Source: Pseudomonadota bacterium | Lineage (GTDB): Bacteria > Pseudomonadota > Alphaproteobacteria > Sphingomonadales > Sphingomonadaceae | DNA: 35,956 bases | Reading direction: 5' to 3' | Assembly (NCBI GenBank): GCA_029779535.1 | Contig: JAKPAG010000058.1 | Span: 1 to 35,956 of the forward strand | In this document: piece after piece, positions 11,051 through 18,569 of the stretch | Position numbering within the stretch: position 1 is the stretch's first letter | Layout: each line of letters begins with the position of its first letter | Notes under the pieces: generated by a model | The model's input: the letters and a program-made list of their open reading frames with translations, nothing else | What the model was told of the DNA's origin: nothing | Database searches by the model: none | Program-made: the position numbers and the translations under genes

Positions 11051-12871
11051 ATGTCCGACGAATCCCCTCTCGACCGCTTCAAGAGCGTGCTGACCGGCGC
11101 CAGCCGCGCGATTGCGCACGAGCCCGAAGTCGAGGTGGCGTGGACTGCCGATAGCCCGGTGGTCAACGGCAAGAACTTTCGCATCCCCATGCCGGGCCGC
11201 AGCCTGCCGCGTGACCAGGCGATGGAAGCGCGCGGCTTTGCCGATAGCTTCGCGCTCAAGGTCAAGCACCACGACGAGGCGCTGCACGCCCGCCATGCCC
11301 CGAGCGAACCATCGGCCCGTGCCTGCTATGACGCGGTCGAGGCGGTGCGGTACGAGGCGCTGGGCGCCAATGCCTATGCCGGGATGCGCGCAAATCTGGA
11401 TGCGGCGACCATGGTGCGCCTCGGCGGCGATCCGATCACCCGCGCCAGCCGTCCCGATGAGGTGCCCTTGCAGGCCGCGCTGGGGCTGCTGCTGCGCGAA
11501 CACCTGACCGGCCAGCCGGTGCCCGAGGTGGCGAAGCAGGGCGTCGACATGCTGCGCGGCTGGATCGGCGACAAGGCGGGCAAGGACTTCGATGCCCTGG
11601 CGCTGTCGATCGACGATCAGCAGGCGTTCCAGCAGCTGACGCTGGACATGCTCCAGCACCTTGAACTGACCCGCGCCGATCCGATGGAGCCGGACACCGA
11701 GGAGGGCGAGGACCAGGACGGCGAGGACGACGCCGAGGATCAGCCCGACGACGGCGAAAGCCAGCAGGACCAGAGCCCGGCCGAAGCCGCTGCCGAACCG
11801 AGCGAGGGCGAGGACGACGGCGAGGGCGAGGCCGAGCGCCAGATGGAGGAGGAGACCTCCGAAGGCGAAGCCGGCGACGAGGGTGAGGAGGGGATGCTCC
11901 CCACTCGGCCCAACCGCCCGTGGACCGACCTACCCGCCAATTTCGACTACAAGGCCTATACCGAGCAGTTCGACGAGATCGTCGCCGCGCAGGACCTGTG
12001 CGACGAGGACGAGCTGACCCGGCTGCGGGCCTACCTCGATGCGCAGTTGAAGGGCCTGCAGGGGATCGTTACCAAGCTGGCGAACCGGCTGCAGCGCCGC
12101 CTGATGGCGCAGCAGAACCGCAGCTGGGACTTCGACCAGGAAGAAGGCCTGCTCGATGCCGCGCGGCTGGCCCGCGTGGTGATCAGCCCCGGCCATTCGC
12201 TGTCCTACAAGATCGAACGCGATGTCGAGTTCAAGGACACCATCGTTACCCTGCTGATCGACAATTCCGGCTCCATGCGCGGCCGGCCGATCTCGATCGC
12301 GGCGATCAGCGCCGACGTGCTGGCCCGCACGCTGGAACGCTGCGGGGTCAAGACCGAGATCCTGGGCTTCACCACCCGCGCCTGGAAGGGCGGGCAAAGC
12401 CGCGAGTCCTGGCTGGCCGGCGGCAAGCCCGCGCATCCCGGCCGCCTCAACGACCTGCGCCATATCGTCTACAAGAAGGCGGACGAACCCTATCGCCGGG
12501 CGCGCAAGAACCTGGGCCTGATGATGCGCGAGGGCTTGCTGAAAGAGAACATCGACGGCGAGGCGCTGCTCTGGGCGCACACCCGGATGCTTGCCCGGCC
12601 CGAGGATCGCCGCATCCTGATGGTCATTTCCGACGGCGCGCCGGTCGATGACAGCACGCTCAGCGTCAACAGCGCGGGCTATCTCGAACAGCACCTGCGC
12701 AAGGTGATCGACTGGATCGAAAAGCAGTCGCCGGTGCAGTTGGTGGCGATCGGCATCGGCCACGATGTGACCCGCTATTACCGCCGCGCGGTGACGATCA
12801 TGGACGTCGAACAGCTGGGCGGGACGATGATCGAACAGCTGGCAAGCCTGTTCGAGGATGAACAGGCTTGA
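11051..12871 (+). CDS. cobT: Cobaltochelatase subunit CobT
   Basis: CobT with CobS forms the AAA+/vWA chaperone part of the aerobic cobaltochelatase CobNST, which inserts cobalt into hydrogenobyrinic acid diamide. It is 606 residues. There is a conserved N-terminal domain, then a very acidic linker (residues about 213-285, nearly all Glu, Asp, Gly and Gln). A C-terminal von Willebrand A domain follows, with the MIDAS motif [13 protein letters not shown] near residue 404 and a later [12 protein letters not shown]. No cobS, cobN or other B12 genes lie within the window. Some bacteria keep cobS/cobT apart from the B12 operon. Start ATG 11051 follows a purine-rich AAGGCAGG. Confidence 0.93.
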   Translation: MSDESPLDRFKSVLTGASRAIAHEPEVEVAWTADSPVVNGKNFRIPMPGRSLPRDQAMEARGFADSFALKVKHHDEALHARHAPSEPSARACYDAVEAVRYEALGANAYAGMRANLDAATMVRLGGDPITRASRPDEVPLQAALGLLLREHLTGQPVPEVAKQGVDMLRGWIGDKAGKDFDALALSIDDQQAFQQLTLDMLQHLELTRADPMEPDTEEGEDQDGEDDAEDQPDDGESQQDQSPAEAAAEPSEGEDDGEGEAERQMEEETSEGEAGDEGEEGMLPTRPNRPWTDLPANFDYKAYTEQFDEIVAAQDLCDEDELTRLRAYLDAQLKGLQGIVTKLANRLQRRLMAQQNRSWDFDQEEGLLDAARLARVVISPGHSLSYKIERDVEFKDTIVTLLIDNSGSMRGRPISIAAISADVLARTLERCGVKTEILGFTTRAWKGGQSRESWLAGGKPAHPGRLNDLRHIVYKKADEPYRRARKNLGLMMREGLLKENIDGEALLWAHTRMLARPEDRRILMVISDGAPVDDSTLSVNSAGYLEQHLRKVIDWIEKQSPVQLVAIGIGHDVTRYYRRAVTIMDVEQLGGTMIEQLASLFEDEQA

Positions 12872-12878
12872 CGCATTC

Positions 12879-12898
12879 GTTTAATCGCCCGATTAAAC
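12879..12898. promoter_or_regulatory. Perfect 9-2-9 palindrome before the nitroreductase pair (candidate operator)
   Basis: GTTTAATCG (12879-12887) and CGATTAAAC (12890-12898) are exact reverse complements around CC. The site ends four bases before the nitroreductase ATG at 12903. A TTGACG at 12868-12873 could be a -35 box, placing the palindrome over the spacer, -10 and start site. The size, symmetry and AT-rich arms fit a dimeric MarR- or TetR-type repressor. The regulator is not identifiable here. It is unlike an intrinsic terminator: the stem is not GC-rich and no T-run follows. Confidence 0.6.
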
Positions 12899-12902
12899 CC
12901 AT

Positions 12903-13580
12903 ATGACCCAATCCACCTCCGTTACCGACGCCGTCCTGTCGCGCCGCTCGATCCGTGCCTTCAGCGACAAGCCTGTTCCCCTCGACGTGATCCGCCAGGT
13001 GATGGACACCGCACGCTGGGCGCCTTCGGGCTGCAACTTCCAGCCGTGGGAAGGCGCGATCCTGACCGGCGCGCCACTGCGCGAATTGCAGGCCAAGATG
13101 GCCGCCAGCCCGCCGCAGGATCCCAAGGAATATTCGTGGAGCGATCCCGAAGTCCTGCCCGAATGTCTGGCCCGCCTGCACCAGGTTGGCGCGGACATGT
13201 ATGCCGCGCTCAACGTCGAACGCTCGGACAAGGCGGGGCGCGCCGATTTCATGGCCCGCAACACCGTGTCGTTCGATGCCCCGGCCGTGCTGATGGTCTA
13301 TTTCCCGCGCGTGATGGGCGCGCCGCAGTGGTCGGACGTGGGCATGTGGCTGCAGACGATCATGCTGCTGCTGCGCGAAGCCGGGCTGGACAGCTGCCCG
13401 CAGGAATTCCTCTCGCTCCATGCCAGGCTGATCAAGGAATATCTGGGCGTTTCGGACGAAAGCCACATCTTCTTCTGCGGCATCGCCATCGGCTACCGCG
13501 ACGAAGAAGACCCGGTGAACCACTTTGACCGCAAGCGCGAGCCGCTCGACGGCAAGGTCAAGTTCCTCGGTTTTGAATAA
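12903..13580 (+). CDS. Nitroreductase family flavoprotein (copy 1)
   Basis: FMN-dependent NAD(P)H oxidoreductase of the nitroreductase fold, 225 residues. The N-terminal FMN phosphate motif SRRSIRAFSDKPV and the substrate-pocket segment RWAPSGCNFQPW are clear. The C-terminal GIAIGYRDEEDPVN is the usual cofactor-binding end. No obvious Shine-Dalgarno precedes the ATG at 12903, because the 9-2-9 palindrome occupies that space; a leaderless or short-leader message is possible. Nine bases separate it from a paralogue of the same organisation. Likely roles are reduction of nitroaromatics, quinones or enones; the natural substrate is unknown. Confidence 0.9.
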   Translation: MTQSTSVTDAVLSRRSIRAFSDKPVPLDVIRQVMDTARWAPSGCNFQPWEGAILTGAPLRELQAKMAASPPQDPKEYSWSDPEVLPECLARLHQVGADMYAALNVERSDKAGRADFMARNTVSFDAPAVLMVYFPRVMGAPQWSDVGMWLQTIMLLLREAGLDSCPQEFLSLHARLIKEYLGVSDESHIFFCGIAIGYRDEEDPVNHFDRKREPLDGKVKFLGFE

Positions 13581-13589
13581 GGGATCACG

Positions 13590-14261
13590 ATGAACGTTTC
13601 CGACGCTGTCGCCAGCCGCCGCTCGATCCGGCAGTACCTTGACCGGCCAGTTGACCAGGCGGTGCTGCGCCGCGTGCTGGAAAAGGCGCAGAACGCGCCG
13701 TCGGGTGGCAACACCCAGCCGTGGAACGCGGTGATGATCACGGGTGAGCCGCTGGAACGGCTGAAGGCGCTGGTTGCCGATACGATCCCGCAGGGCAGTG
13801 CGGCCTATTCGGCCGAATATCCGGTCTATCCTGCCGAACTGGAAGGCCGCTATGCCGCCAGCCGGTTCGGGGTTGGCGAAGCGATGTATGCCTCGCTCGG
13901 CATCCCGCGCGAGGACAAGGCCCAGCGGCTCGGCATGTTCCGCAAGAACTTCCGCGCCTTTGACGCTCCGGTGCTGATGCTGGTTCACACCCCGCGCTAC
14001 ATGGGGCTGCCGCAATGGTCGGATATCGGCATGTGGCTGCAGACGGTGCTGCTGCTGCTGCGCGAGGAAGGGCTGGACAGCTGCGCGCAGGAAGCCTGGG
14101 CCATCTACCAGAAGCAGATCCGCGAAGTGGTGGCGCTGCCTGACGATCACATCTTCTTCTGCGGTGTGGCGATCGGCTGGGGCGACCGCGACGCGGCGAT
14201 CAACGGCTTCCCCGTCCCGCGCGAATCGCTGGACAACGTGGTGCGCTGGGAAGGGTTCTGA
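13590..14261 (+). CDS. Nitroreductase family flavoprotein (copy 2)
   Basis: Second nitroreductase-fold protein, 223 residues, with ASRRSIRQYLDRPV and KAQNAPSGGNTQPWNA near the N-terminus and GVAIGWGDRDAAINGFPVPR at the C-terminus. It is clearly related to the preceding gene: both share a QWSDxGMWLQT segment and an LLLREEGLDSC/LLLREAGLDSC segment. They differ in the substrate-pocket motif (SGCNFQPW versus SGGNTQPW). AAGGGA five bases upstream supports ATG 13590. The pair looks like an old tandem duplication in one operon under the upstream palindrome. Confidence 0.9.
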   Translation: MNVSDAVASRRSIRQYLDRPVDQAVLRRVLEKAQNAPSGGNTQPWNAVMITGEPLERLKALVADTIPQGSAAYSAEYPVYPAELEGRYAASRFGVGEAMYASLGIPREDKAQRLGMFRKNFRAFDAPVLMLVHTPRYMGLPQWSDIGMWLQTVLLLLREEGLDSCAQEAWAIYQKQIREVVALPDDHIFFCGVAIGWGDRDAAINGFPVPRESLDNVVRWEGF

Positions 14262-14272
14262 TCGGCTCCGGC

Positions 14273-14301
14273 TTGCCCGGGCACGCTTGCCGACCTATGG
14301 C
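14273..14301 (+). promoter_or_regulatory. Candidate promoter of cysS
   Basis: TTGCCC (14273-14278) and TATGGC (14296-14301) are 17 bases apart. If this promoter is used, transcription would begin at or within a few bases of the cysS ATG (14310), giving a leaderless or near-leaderless message. No Shine-Dalgarno is present before that ATG, which fits. A small perfect repeat, ATGGCC-TGC-GGCCAT (14297-14311), overlaps the -10 box and the start codon. Confidence 0.35.
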
Positions 14302-14309
14302 CTGCGGCC

Positions 14310-15758
14310 ATGACTGACCTGCGCCTGTTCAACAGCCTGACCCGCCAAGTGGAACCGTTCCAGCCCGTCCATCCGGGCGAGGCGCGGGTCTATACCTGCG
14401 GGCCGACGGTCTACAATTATCCGCACATCGGCAACATGCGCGCCTATGTCTTTGCCGACGTGCTGGGCCGCACGCTCAGCTTCAACGGCTACAAGCTGAC
14501 CCATGTCATCAACATCACCGATGTGGGCCACCTGACCGACGATGCCGATGCGGGCGAGGACAAGATGGAAAAGATGGCCGCGCAGCGCGCGCAGTCGATC
14601 TGGGACATCGCCCGCCACTATACCGAAGCCTACTGGGCCGACATCAAGGCGCTGAATATCCGCCAGCCGGCGCAGTGGACCATCGCTACCGAATTCGTGC
14701 CGCAGATGATCGAATTTGCGCAGTCGATTGCCGACAAGCACTGTTACGAGCTGGACAGCGGGCTGTACTTCGACGTTTCGACCGTGGCCGATTACGGCCG
14801 CCTGGCCCGCGCCCAGACCGAGGAGGGTGAAGGCCGGATCGAGGCGGTTGAGGGCAAGCGCAACGCCGCTGACTTTGCAATCTGGCGCAAGACCCCGCCG
14901 GGCGAAAAGCGCCAGATGGAATGGGACAGCCCGTGGGGCCGGGGTGCCCCGGGCTGGCACCTCGAATGCTCGGTCATGTCGGGGCAGGTGCTGGGCTTTC
15001 CGTTCGACATCCACACCGGCGGGATCGACCACCGCGAAATTCACCATCCCAACGAGATCGCCCAGAACCAGGCGTTCTGCTGCACCAATGGCCTGGACGT
15101 TCCGGCCAATTCGGGCGCGCGGATCTGGATGCACAACAACTTCCTGGTCGAACGCAGCGGCAAGATGAGCAAGTCGAGCGGCGAATTCCTGCGGCTGCAA
15201 CTGCTGATCGACAAGGGCTACCACCCGCTGGCCTATCGTATGCTGTGCCTGCAGGCGCATTATCGCAGCGAGCTGGAATTCAGCTGGGAAGGGCTGGGGG
15301 CGGCGCTGGTGCGGCTGAAGCGGCTGGTGTTGGCCGTGGCCAATCTGCGCGGGCAGGCGGCCGCACCGGCGGCCGCGCCGGGTGCGCGCTTTGCCCCCTA
15401 TCTTGAGCGGTTTGCCGCCGCCGTGGCCGATGATCTCAACACGCCGGTCGCGCTGACCGTGCTGGAGGAAGTCGCCGCGCTAAAGAAGGTCGATGCCGGG
15501 GAAAAGCTCGCCGCGCTGGCCGCGCTGGACGCGGTGCTGGGGCTGGACCTGCTGGCGCTGGACCGCGCGGTCTTGCGCATTCGTCCCAAGGCCGCCACCA
15601 TCACCGAGGACGAGATCGAGGCCGCGCTGGCCGCCCGCAAGGCGGCGCGCGCGGAGAAGGATTTCGCCCGCTCCGACGCGCTGCGCGACGAGCTTGCCGC
15701 GCGGGGGGTCGAAGTGATGGACGGCGATCCGCTGGGCTGGGAATGGAAACTGGGATAA
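14310..15758 (+). CDS. cysS: Cysteinyl-tRNA synthetase
   Basis: Class I aminoacyl-tRNA synthetase charging tRNA-Cys, cytoplasmic, 482 residues. The HIGH-type motif is YPHIGNMR near residue 37, after the zinc-binding CGPTVYN. GGIDHREIHHPNEIAQ is the conserved zinc/adenylate region in mid-protein. The KMSKS loop is SGKMSKSSGEF near residue 285. The C-terminal anticodon-binding domain is Ala-rich, as in other sphingomonads. The stop TAA overlaps the next ATG by one base. The start at 14310 gives the normal N-terminus but lacks a ribosome-binding site. Confidence 0.97.
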   Translation: MTDLRLFNSLTRQVEPFQPVHPGEARVYTCGPTVYNYPHIGNMRAYVFADVLGRTLSFNGYKLTHVINITDVGHLTDDADAGEDKMEKMAAQRAQSIWDIARHYTEAYWADIKALNIRQPAQWTIATEFVPQMIEFAQSIADKHCYELDSGLYFDVSTVADYGRLARAQTEEGEGRIEAVEGKRNAADFAIWRKTPPGEKRQMEWDSPWGRGAPGWHLECSVMSGQVLGFPFDIHTGGIDHREIHHPNEIAQNQAFCCTNGLDVPANSGARIWMHNNFLVERSGKMSKSSGEFLRLQLLIDKGYHPLAYRMLCLQAHYRSELEFSWEGLGAALVRLKRLVLAVANLRGQAAAPAAAPGARFAPYLERFAAAVADDLNTPVALTVLEEVAALKKVDAGEKLAALAALDAVLGLDLLALDRAVLRIRPKAATITEDEIEAALAARKAARAEKDFARSDALRDELAARGVEVMDGDPLGWEWKLG

Positions 15759-16255
15759 TGCGCACGATCAGGGCCTTGCTCTTGCCGCTTGCCGCCGCAG
15801 CCCTGATTTCGGCCAGTCCCGCCGGCCCCGCACCCGCCCAGGTCGATGCACTGCTGCTCAAGGCCTATGGCGGCTATCGTAGCGCCAGCCTGGATGGCCC
15901 GGCCGATTGGCAGAAGCCGGTTTACAGCGCCGAAATCGCCGCGCTGATTCGGGACTGGCAGAAGCGGATCGATGACAACCTGACCTCGCTGTCCGATTTC
16001 AGCTGGTTTTGCGATTGCCAGGACTGGGACGAGAAGAAGTTTCGCTGGACCCGCCTGTCGCTGCGCGCGCTGGGGCCAAACCGCGCCGAAGTGAACGTGC
16101 GCGTCAACGCCGGATGGGACAGTTCCTCCACCCAGCGGCTGGTGCTGGTCCGGCAGGGCGGCCGCTGGCTGATCGACGACCTGTTCAGCGACGGCGTGCC
16201 CACCGGCATCAAGGCCACCCTGCGCGAGGAACTGGCCGCCAAGCCGGGCGAATGA
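15758..16255 (+). CDS. Small exported protein, DUF3828-like
   Basis: Protein of 165 residues with a Sec-type signal peptide (MRTIRALLLPLAAAALISAS, cleavage probably after ...APAQ near residue 28). The mature domain has FSWFCDCQDW, then alternating strands ending in LVLVRQGGRWLIDDLFSDG. The ending resembles the DUF3828/YbjP-type fold, which is a tentative call. The ATG at 15758 shares a base with the cysS stop and places the signal peptide correctly; an in-frame ATG at 15743 inside cysS is less likely. Function unknown; periplasmic location inferred. Confidence 0.75.
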   Translation: MRTIRALLLPLAAAALISASPAGPAPAQVDALLLKAYGGYRSASLDGPADWQKPVYSAEIAALIRDWQKRIDDNLTSLSDFSWFCDCQDWDEKKFRWTRLSLRALGPNRAEVNVRVNAGWDSSSTQRLVLVRQGGRWLIDDLFSDGVPTGIKATLREELAAKPGE

Positions 16256-16307
16256 AGCCAGCGGCGAAGATGTCTCTACCGATGCTCTAAAAGTTCAGGG
16301 AAATGCC

Positions 16308-17246
16308 ATGACGATTGCCGTGCTTAACGCCATGCTCAAGCCCTGGCTCGAAGGGCAGTTGCCCGATTGGGTCGAGCCGCGCTGGTACGCAAGCAAGGAC
16401 GAGGTCTTCGCGCTTGCTCCCAAGGCCGAAATCGGCTGGTTCGACATGTATACCAAGGCCGACGTGGTCAAGGTCGTGACCCTGGCCGAGCGAATGCGCT
16501 GGCTCAACACCGGCTATGCCGGGCTGGACTTCTTCCCGCTGGACCTGATGGCCGAGCGCGGGGTGCGGCTGACCAACGGGGCGGGGATCAACGCGATCAC
16601 CATCGCCGAATACGTGGTCATGGGCATGCTGTCCTTCGCCAAGGACTATCCGGCGGTGCTGCGCGCGCAGGCCCGGGGCGAATGGCTCAAGGATTCGCCC
16701 GGCAAGCGCGAGTTGTTCGAAAGCCGGGCGCTGATCCTGGGGCACGGCGCGATCGGACAGGAGATTGACACGCGGCTGGCCGCCTTCGGGGTCGAGGTGA
16801 CCAAGGTCCGCCGCACGCCCGGGCCGGGAACGCTTGGCCCGGACGAATGGCGCGCGCGGCTGGGCGAATTCGACTGGGTGATCCTGGCGGTGCCCCAGAC
16901 CCCCGAAACCGAAGGGATGATCGGCGCGGCGGAACTGGCGGCGATGAAGCGGGATGCGGTGCTGGTCAACATCGCCCGCGGGGGCGTGGTCGATCAGGAC
17001 GCGCTGGTCGCCGCGCTGCAGGAACGGCGGATCGGCGGGGCGTTTCTGGACGTGACCACGCCCGAACCGCTGCCCGCGGGGCACCCGCTGTGGCGCCTCG
17101 ACAACGCGGTGCTTACCATGCACCTGTCGGGCCGGGCGCAGACGCGGATGTACGAACGTGCCGCCCGGCGTTTCCTGAGGAACCTGCCGCGCTTCCGGTC
17201 TGGCGAACCGCTCGAAGCCGAAGCCGATCTGACGCGCGGTTATTGA
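16308..17246 (+). CDS. D-2-hydroxyacid dehydrogenase (NAD-binding)
   Basis: Member of the D-isomer-specific 2-hydroxyacid dehydrogenase family, 312 residues. It has the Rossmann motif GHGAIG (residues about 145-150). The catalytic Arg is in NIARGGVV (about 222), the Glu in TPEPLPAGHPLW (about 252) and the His in TMHLSGRA (about 271). Thus the Arg-Glu-His set is complete. The substrate could be glyoxylate, hydroxypyruvate or another 2-keto acid and cannot be assigned. An AGGGAAA sequence precedes ATG 16308. The last 7 bases overlap the end of the convergent 2OG oxygenase gene. Confidence 0.92.
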   Translation: MTIAVLNAMLKPWLEGQLPDWVEPRWYASKDEVFALAPKAEIGWFDMYTKADVVKVVTLAERMRWLNTGYAGLDFFPLDLMAERGVRLTNGAGINAITIAEYVVMGMLSFAKDYPAVLRAQARGEWLKDSPGKRELFESRALILGHGAIGQEIDTRLAAFGVEVTKVRRTPGPGTLGPDEWRARLGEFDWVILAVPQTPETEGMIGAAELAAMKRDAVLVNIARGGVVDQDALVAALQERRIGGAFLDVTTPEPLPAGHPLWRLDNAVLTMHLSGRAQTRMYERAARRFLRNLPRFRSGEPLEAEADLTRGY

Positions 17247-17854
17247 CCGGGCACGGCGCGGTTGAACCAGACGTTCACGGTAAACCGGGCATCCGCGAAG
17301 GTGCCTTCGGGACATTCCACCGCGCGGACCTCGTGCGGGGCGATCGAGGGGAACACCAGCAGCCGGTCATGGCGCGGCTCGATCAGGGCCGCCGGCTCAC
17401 CCCCGGTGAAGCCGTAAAGCGCCAGTTCGCCGGCCCGAAAGCGCCGGGGGCGGCGGTGGAAATAATAGACTGTCGTCAGCGCGCGCACCGTCCCGCGCTG
17501 CCGCGCCTCGCCGGTCAGGGTGTCGACATGGTAACGGAAGAAGTTGCCATCCAGGCTGGCAACCATTTCGAGTTCCTGCTCCGCCACCGGAAACGGCTTC
17601 ACTCCGGCCGCGGCGCAGAATTCCTCGAACCGGGCGGTCAGCCGTGCGCCGAATTCGCGCATTGCCTCCCCCGGCTCGCCCTTGAAGCGCAGGGCGGTGC
17701 GGTAATCGGCATTGACCTGTTGCTGGCCGTTGCGCACGGTCCGGGCCGGGCGGAACGCCGCTTCGTTGGCCAGCGCGAATTCCAGCAGCCGATCGGGCAA
17801 TTCGTCGGACAGGAAGTCGTCATACACCGCATGACGCGCGGTCAGCTGGGTCAT
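17240..17854 (-). CDS. 2-oxoglutarate/Fe(II)-dependent oxygenase
   Basis: Non-haem iron dioxygenase of the prolyl-4-hydroxylase-like 2OG-Fe(II) group, 204 residues. Iron ligands are visible as H109-x-D111 (FFRYHVDTLTG) and H174 (SIAPHEVRAV). R190 (DARFTVNVWFNR) is placed to bind the 2-oxoglutarate carboxylate. The double-stranded beta-helix core spans about residues 95-200. The Shine-Dalgarno GGAGCG lies five bases before the ATG but inside one arm of an inverted repeat (17859-17881). It follows the unknown 127-residue gene on the same strand by 38 bases. Substrate unknown. Confidence 0.88.
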   Translation of the reverse strand: MTQLTARHAVYDDFLSDELPDRLLEFALANEAAFRPARTVRNGQQQVNADYRTALRFKGEPGEAMREFGARLTARFEEFCAAAGVKPFPVAEQELEMVASLDGNFFRYHVDTLTGEARQRGTVRALTTVYYFHRRPRRFRAGELALYGFTGGEPAALIEPRHDRLLVFPSIAPHEVRAVECPEGTFADARFTVNVWFNRAVPGQ

Positions 17855-17858
17855 CGAA

Positions 17859-17881
17859 GCGCTCCGCCCGGGAAGGAGCGC
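17859..17881 (-). promoter_or_regulatory. Hairpin covering the ribosome-binding site of the 2OG oxygenase gene
   Basis: GCGCTCC (17859-17865) and GGAGCGC (17875-17881) are exact reverse complements with a 9-base loop. On the minus-strand transcript the Shine-Dalgarno GGAG lies in the arm nearest the start codon and would be paired in the folded state. No T-run follows, so it is not a clear terminator of the upstream gene. Confidence 0.5.
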
Positions 17882-17892
17882 AGGGTAGGGGC

Positions 17893-18276
17893 TCAGCCAT
17901 CCTCAAGCAACAGCAGTTCGGCCTGCACTTCCAGCATCGGCTGGGGCAGGGCGGTGTGCAGCACGGTGATTACCGCCGCATCGGCCACCAGCTGGCGCGG
18001 AATGGTGAATTCGTGTTCACCCAGCGCGTCGATGAAGCCTTCGCCTGCCGCGACCGCCACGGCTCCGGTGAAGCGCAGGGTCACGCGGTGGCGCGTCCCG
18101 GCAAAGGTCGCGCTGGCCCAGGCCCGTTCGCTGTGGCTGACCAGTTCGGCCTGCCCGTCGGCCAGTTCCATCAGCGCCGACAAGAGGTGCAGCCAGGTGC
18201 CGCGCCGCTTGCCCTGGCCGGTCGGGCCGGTCAGCACCTGACGCATCGAATGCACGGCGGCGGGATCAATTTGCAC
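17893..18276 (-). CDS. Conserved-looking protein of unknown function (127 aa)
   Basis: I do not recognise this family. The protein has no signal peptide or membrane helix. It appears to be mixed alpha/beta: a short N-terminal helical part (LLSALMELAD), then strand-like stretches RHRVTLRFTGAVAV, HEFTIPRQLVADAAVITV and MLEVQAELLLLEDG. Strong third-position G/C supports it as real. Its start overlaps the end of the small HTH gene by 11 bases in another frame, so the two are probably translated together. It sits between that HTH gene and the 2OG oxygenase, forming a minus-strand trio divergent from an S24 regulator. Confidence 0.65.
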   Translation of the reverse strand: MQIDPAAVHSMRQVLTGPTGQGKRRGTWLHLLSALMELADGQAELVSHSERAWASATFAGTRHRVTLRFTGAVAVAAGEGFIDALGEHEFTIPRQLVADAAVITVLHTALPQPMLEVQAELLLLEDG

Positions 18277-18454
18277 TGGCTTGCTCCTTGTAAATGTTCA
18301 TGAAATGTTCCACCCGCTTCGCCGTGCCGGGACGGGGCACGCGGCCATTGCGCAGGTCGGCGACAAAGCGCGGATCCTGCGCGGCGAGCCGGCCGAACTT
18401 GGTCCACGGCATTCCGGTTTCGCGCAGGAAGCGCTCGATCCGGCGAATCAGCAT
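18266..18454 (-). CDS. Very small helix-turn-helix protein (62 aa)
   Basis: A 62-residue basic protein starting MLIRRIERFLRETGM. The central PWTKFGRLAAQDPRFVADLRNG reads as a single helix-turn-helix resembling half of an XRE-type domain. The rest (RPGTAKRVEHFMN) is helical. AGGAGG at 18464-18469 is nine bases from the ATG at 18454 but only three from the ATG at 18460, so 18454 is preferred. A perfect 8-7-8 inverted repeat lies just upstream (18476-18498). It is divergent from the S24 regulator and overlaps the downstream unknown gene. It may be a DNA-binding cofactor or antirepressor; this is a guess. Confidence 0.65.
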   Translation of the reverse strand: MLIRRIERFLRETGMPWTKFGRLAAQDPRFVADLRNGRVPRPGTAKRVEHFMNIYKEQASAN

Positions 18455-18475
18455 GGGCATTTCCCTCCTGTCTGT

Positions 18476-18498
18476 GGCGATTCCGACGACGAATCGCC
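18476..18498. promoter_or_regulatory. Perfect inverted repeat in the divergent regulator gap (candidate operator)
   Basis: GGCGATTC (18476-18483) and GAATCGCC (18491-18498) are exact reverse complements with a 7-base spacer. The site lies seven bases upstream of the AGGAGG of the small HTH gene and 71 bases upstream of the S24 regulator start. The divergent arrangement makes it a natural operator for one or both regulators. Confidence 0.55.
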
Positions 18499-18550
18499 GT
18501 TGGAATAATCCTTTTGTTCCGGGCGAAATCCTACTTGTCTAGGAAAAATA

Positions 18551-18565
18551 CATCGTGTAGCGATG
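18551..18565. repeat. Short inverted repeat next to the S24 regulator start
   Basis: CATCG (18551-18555) and CGATG (18561-18565) flank TGTAG, ending four bases before the ATG at 18570. The surrounding 18500-18570 is AT-richer than the genes. It could be a second, start-proximal regulator half-site; the arms are short, so chance is possible. Confidence 0.3.
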
Positions 18566-18569
18566 ATTT

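Noticed and set aside
11690..11890. Acidic repeat-like tract in cobT as a possible recombination or repeat element
   Set aside because: An Asp/Glu/Gln/Gly-rich linker is normal for CobT between the N-terminal and vWA domains.
16847..18241. 464-codon plus-strand frame across the hydroxyacid dehydrogenase and oxygenase
   Set aside because: Out of frame with the dehydrogenase and antisense to the oxygenase; no motif.
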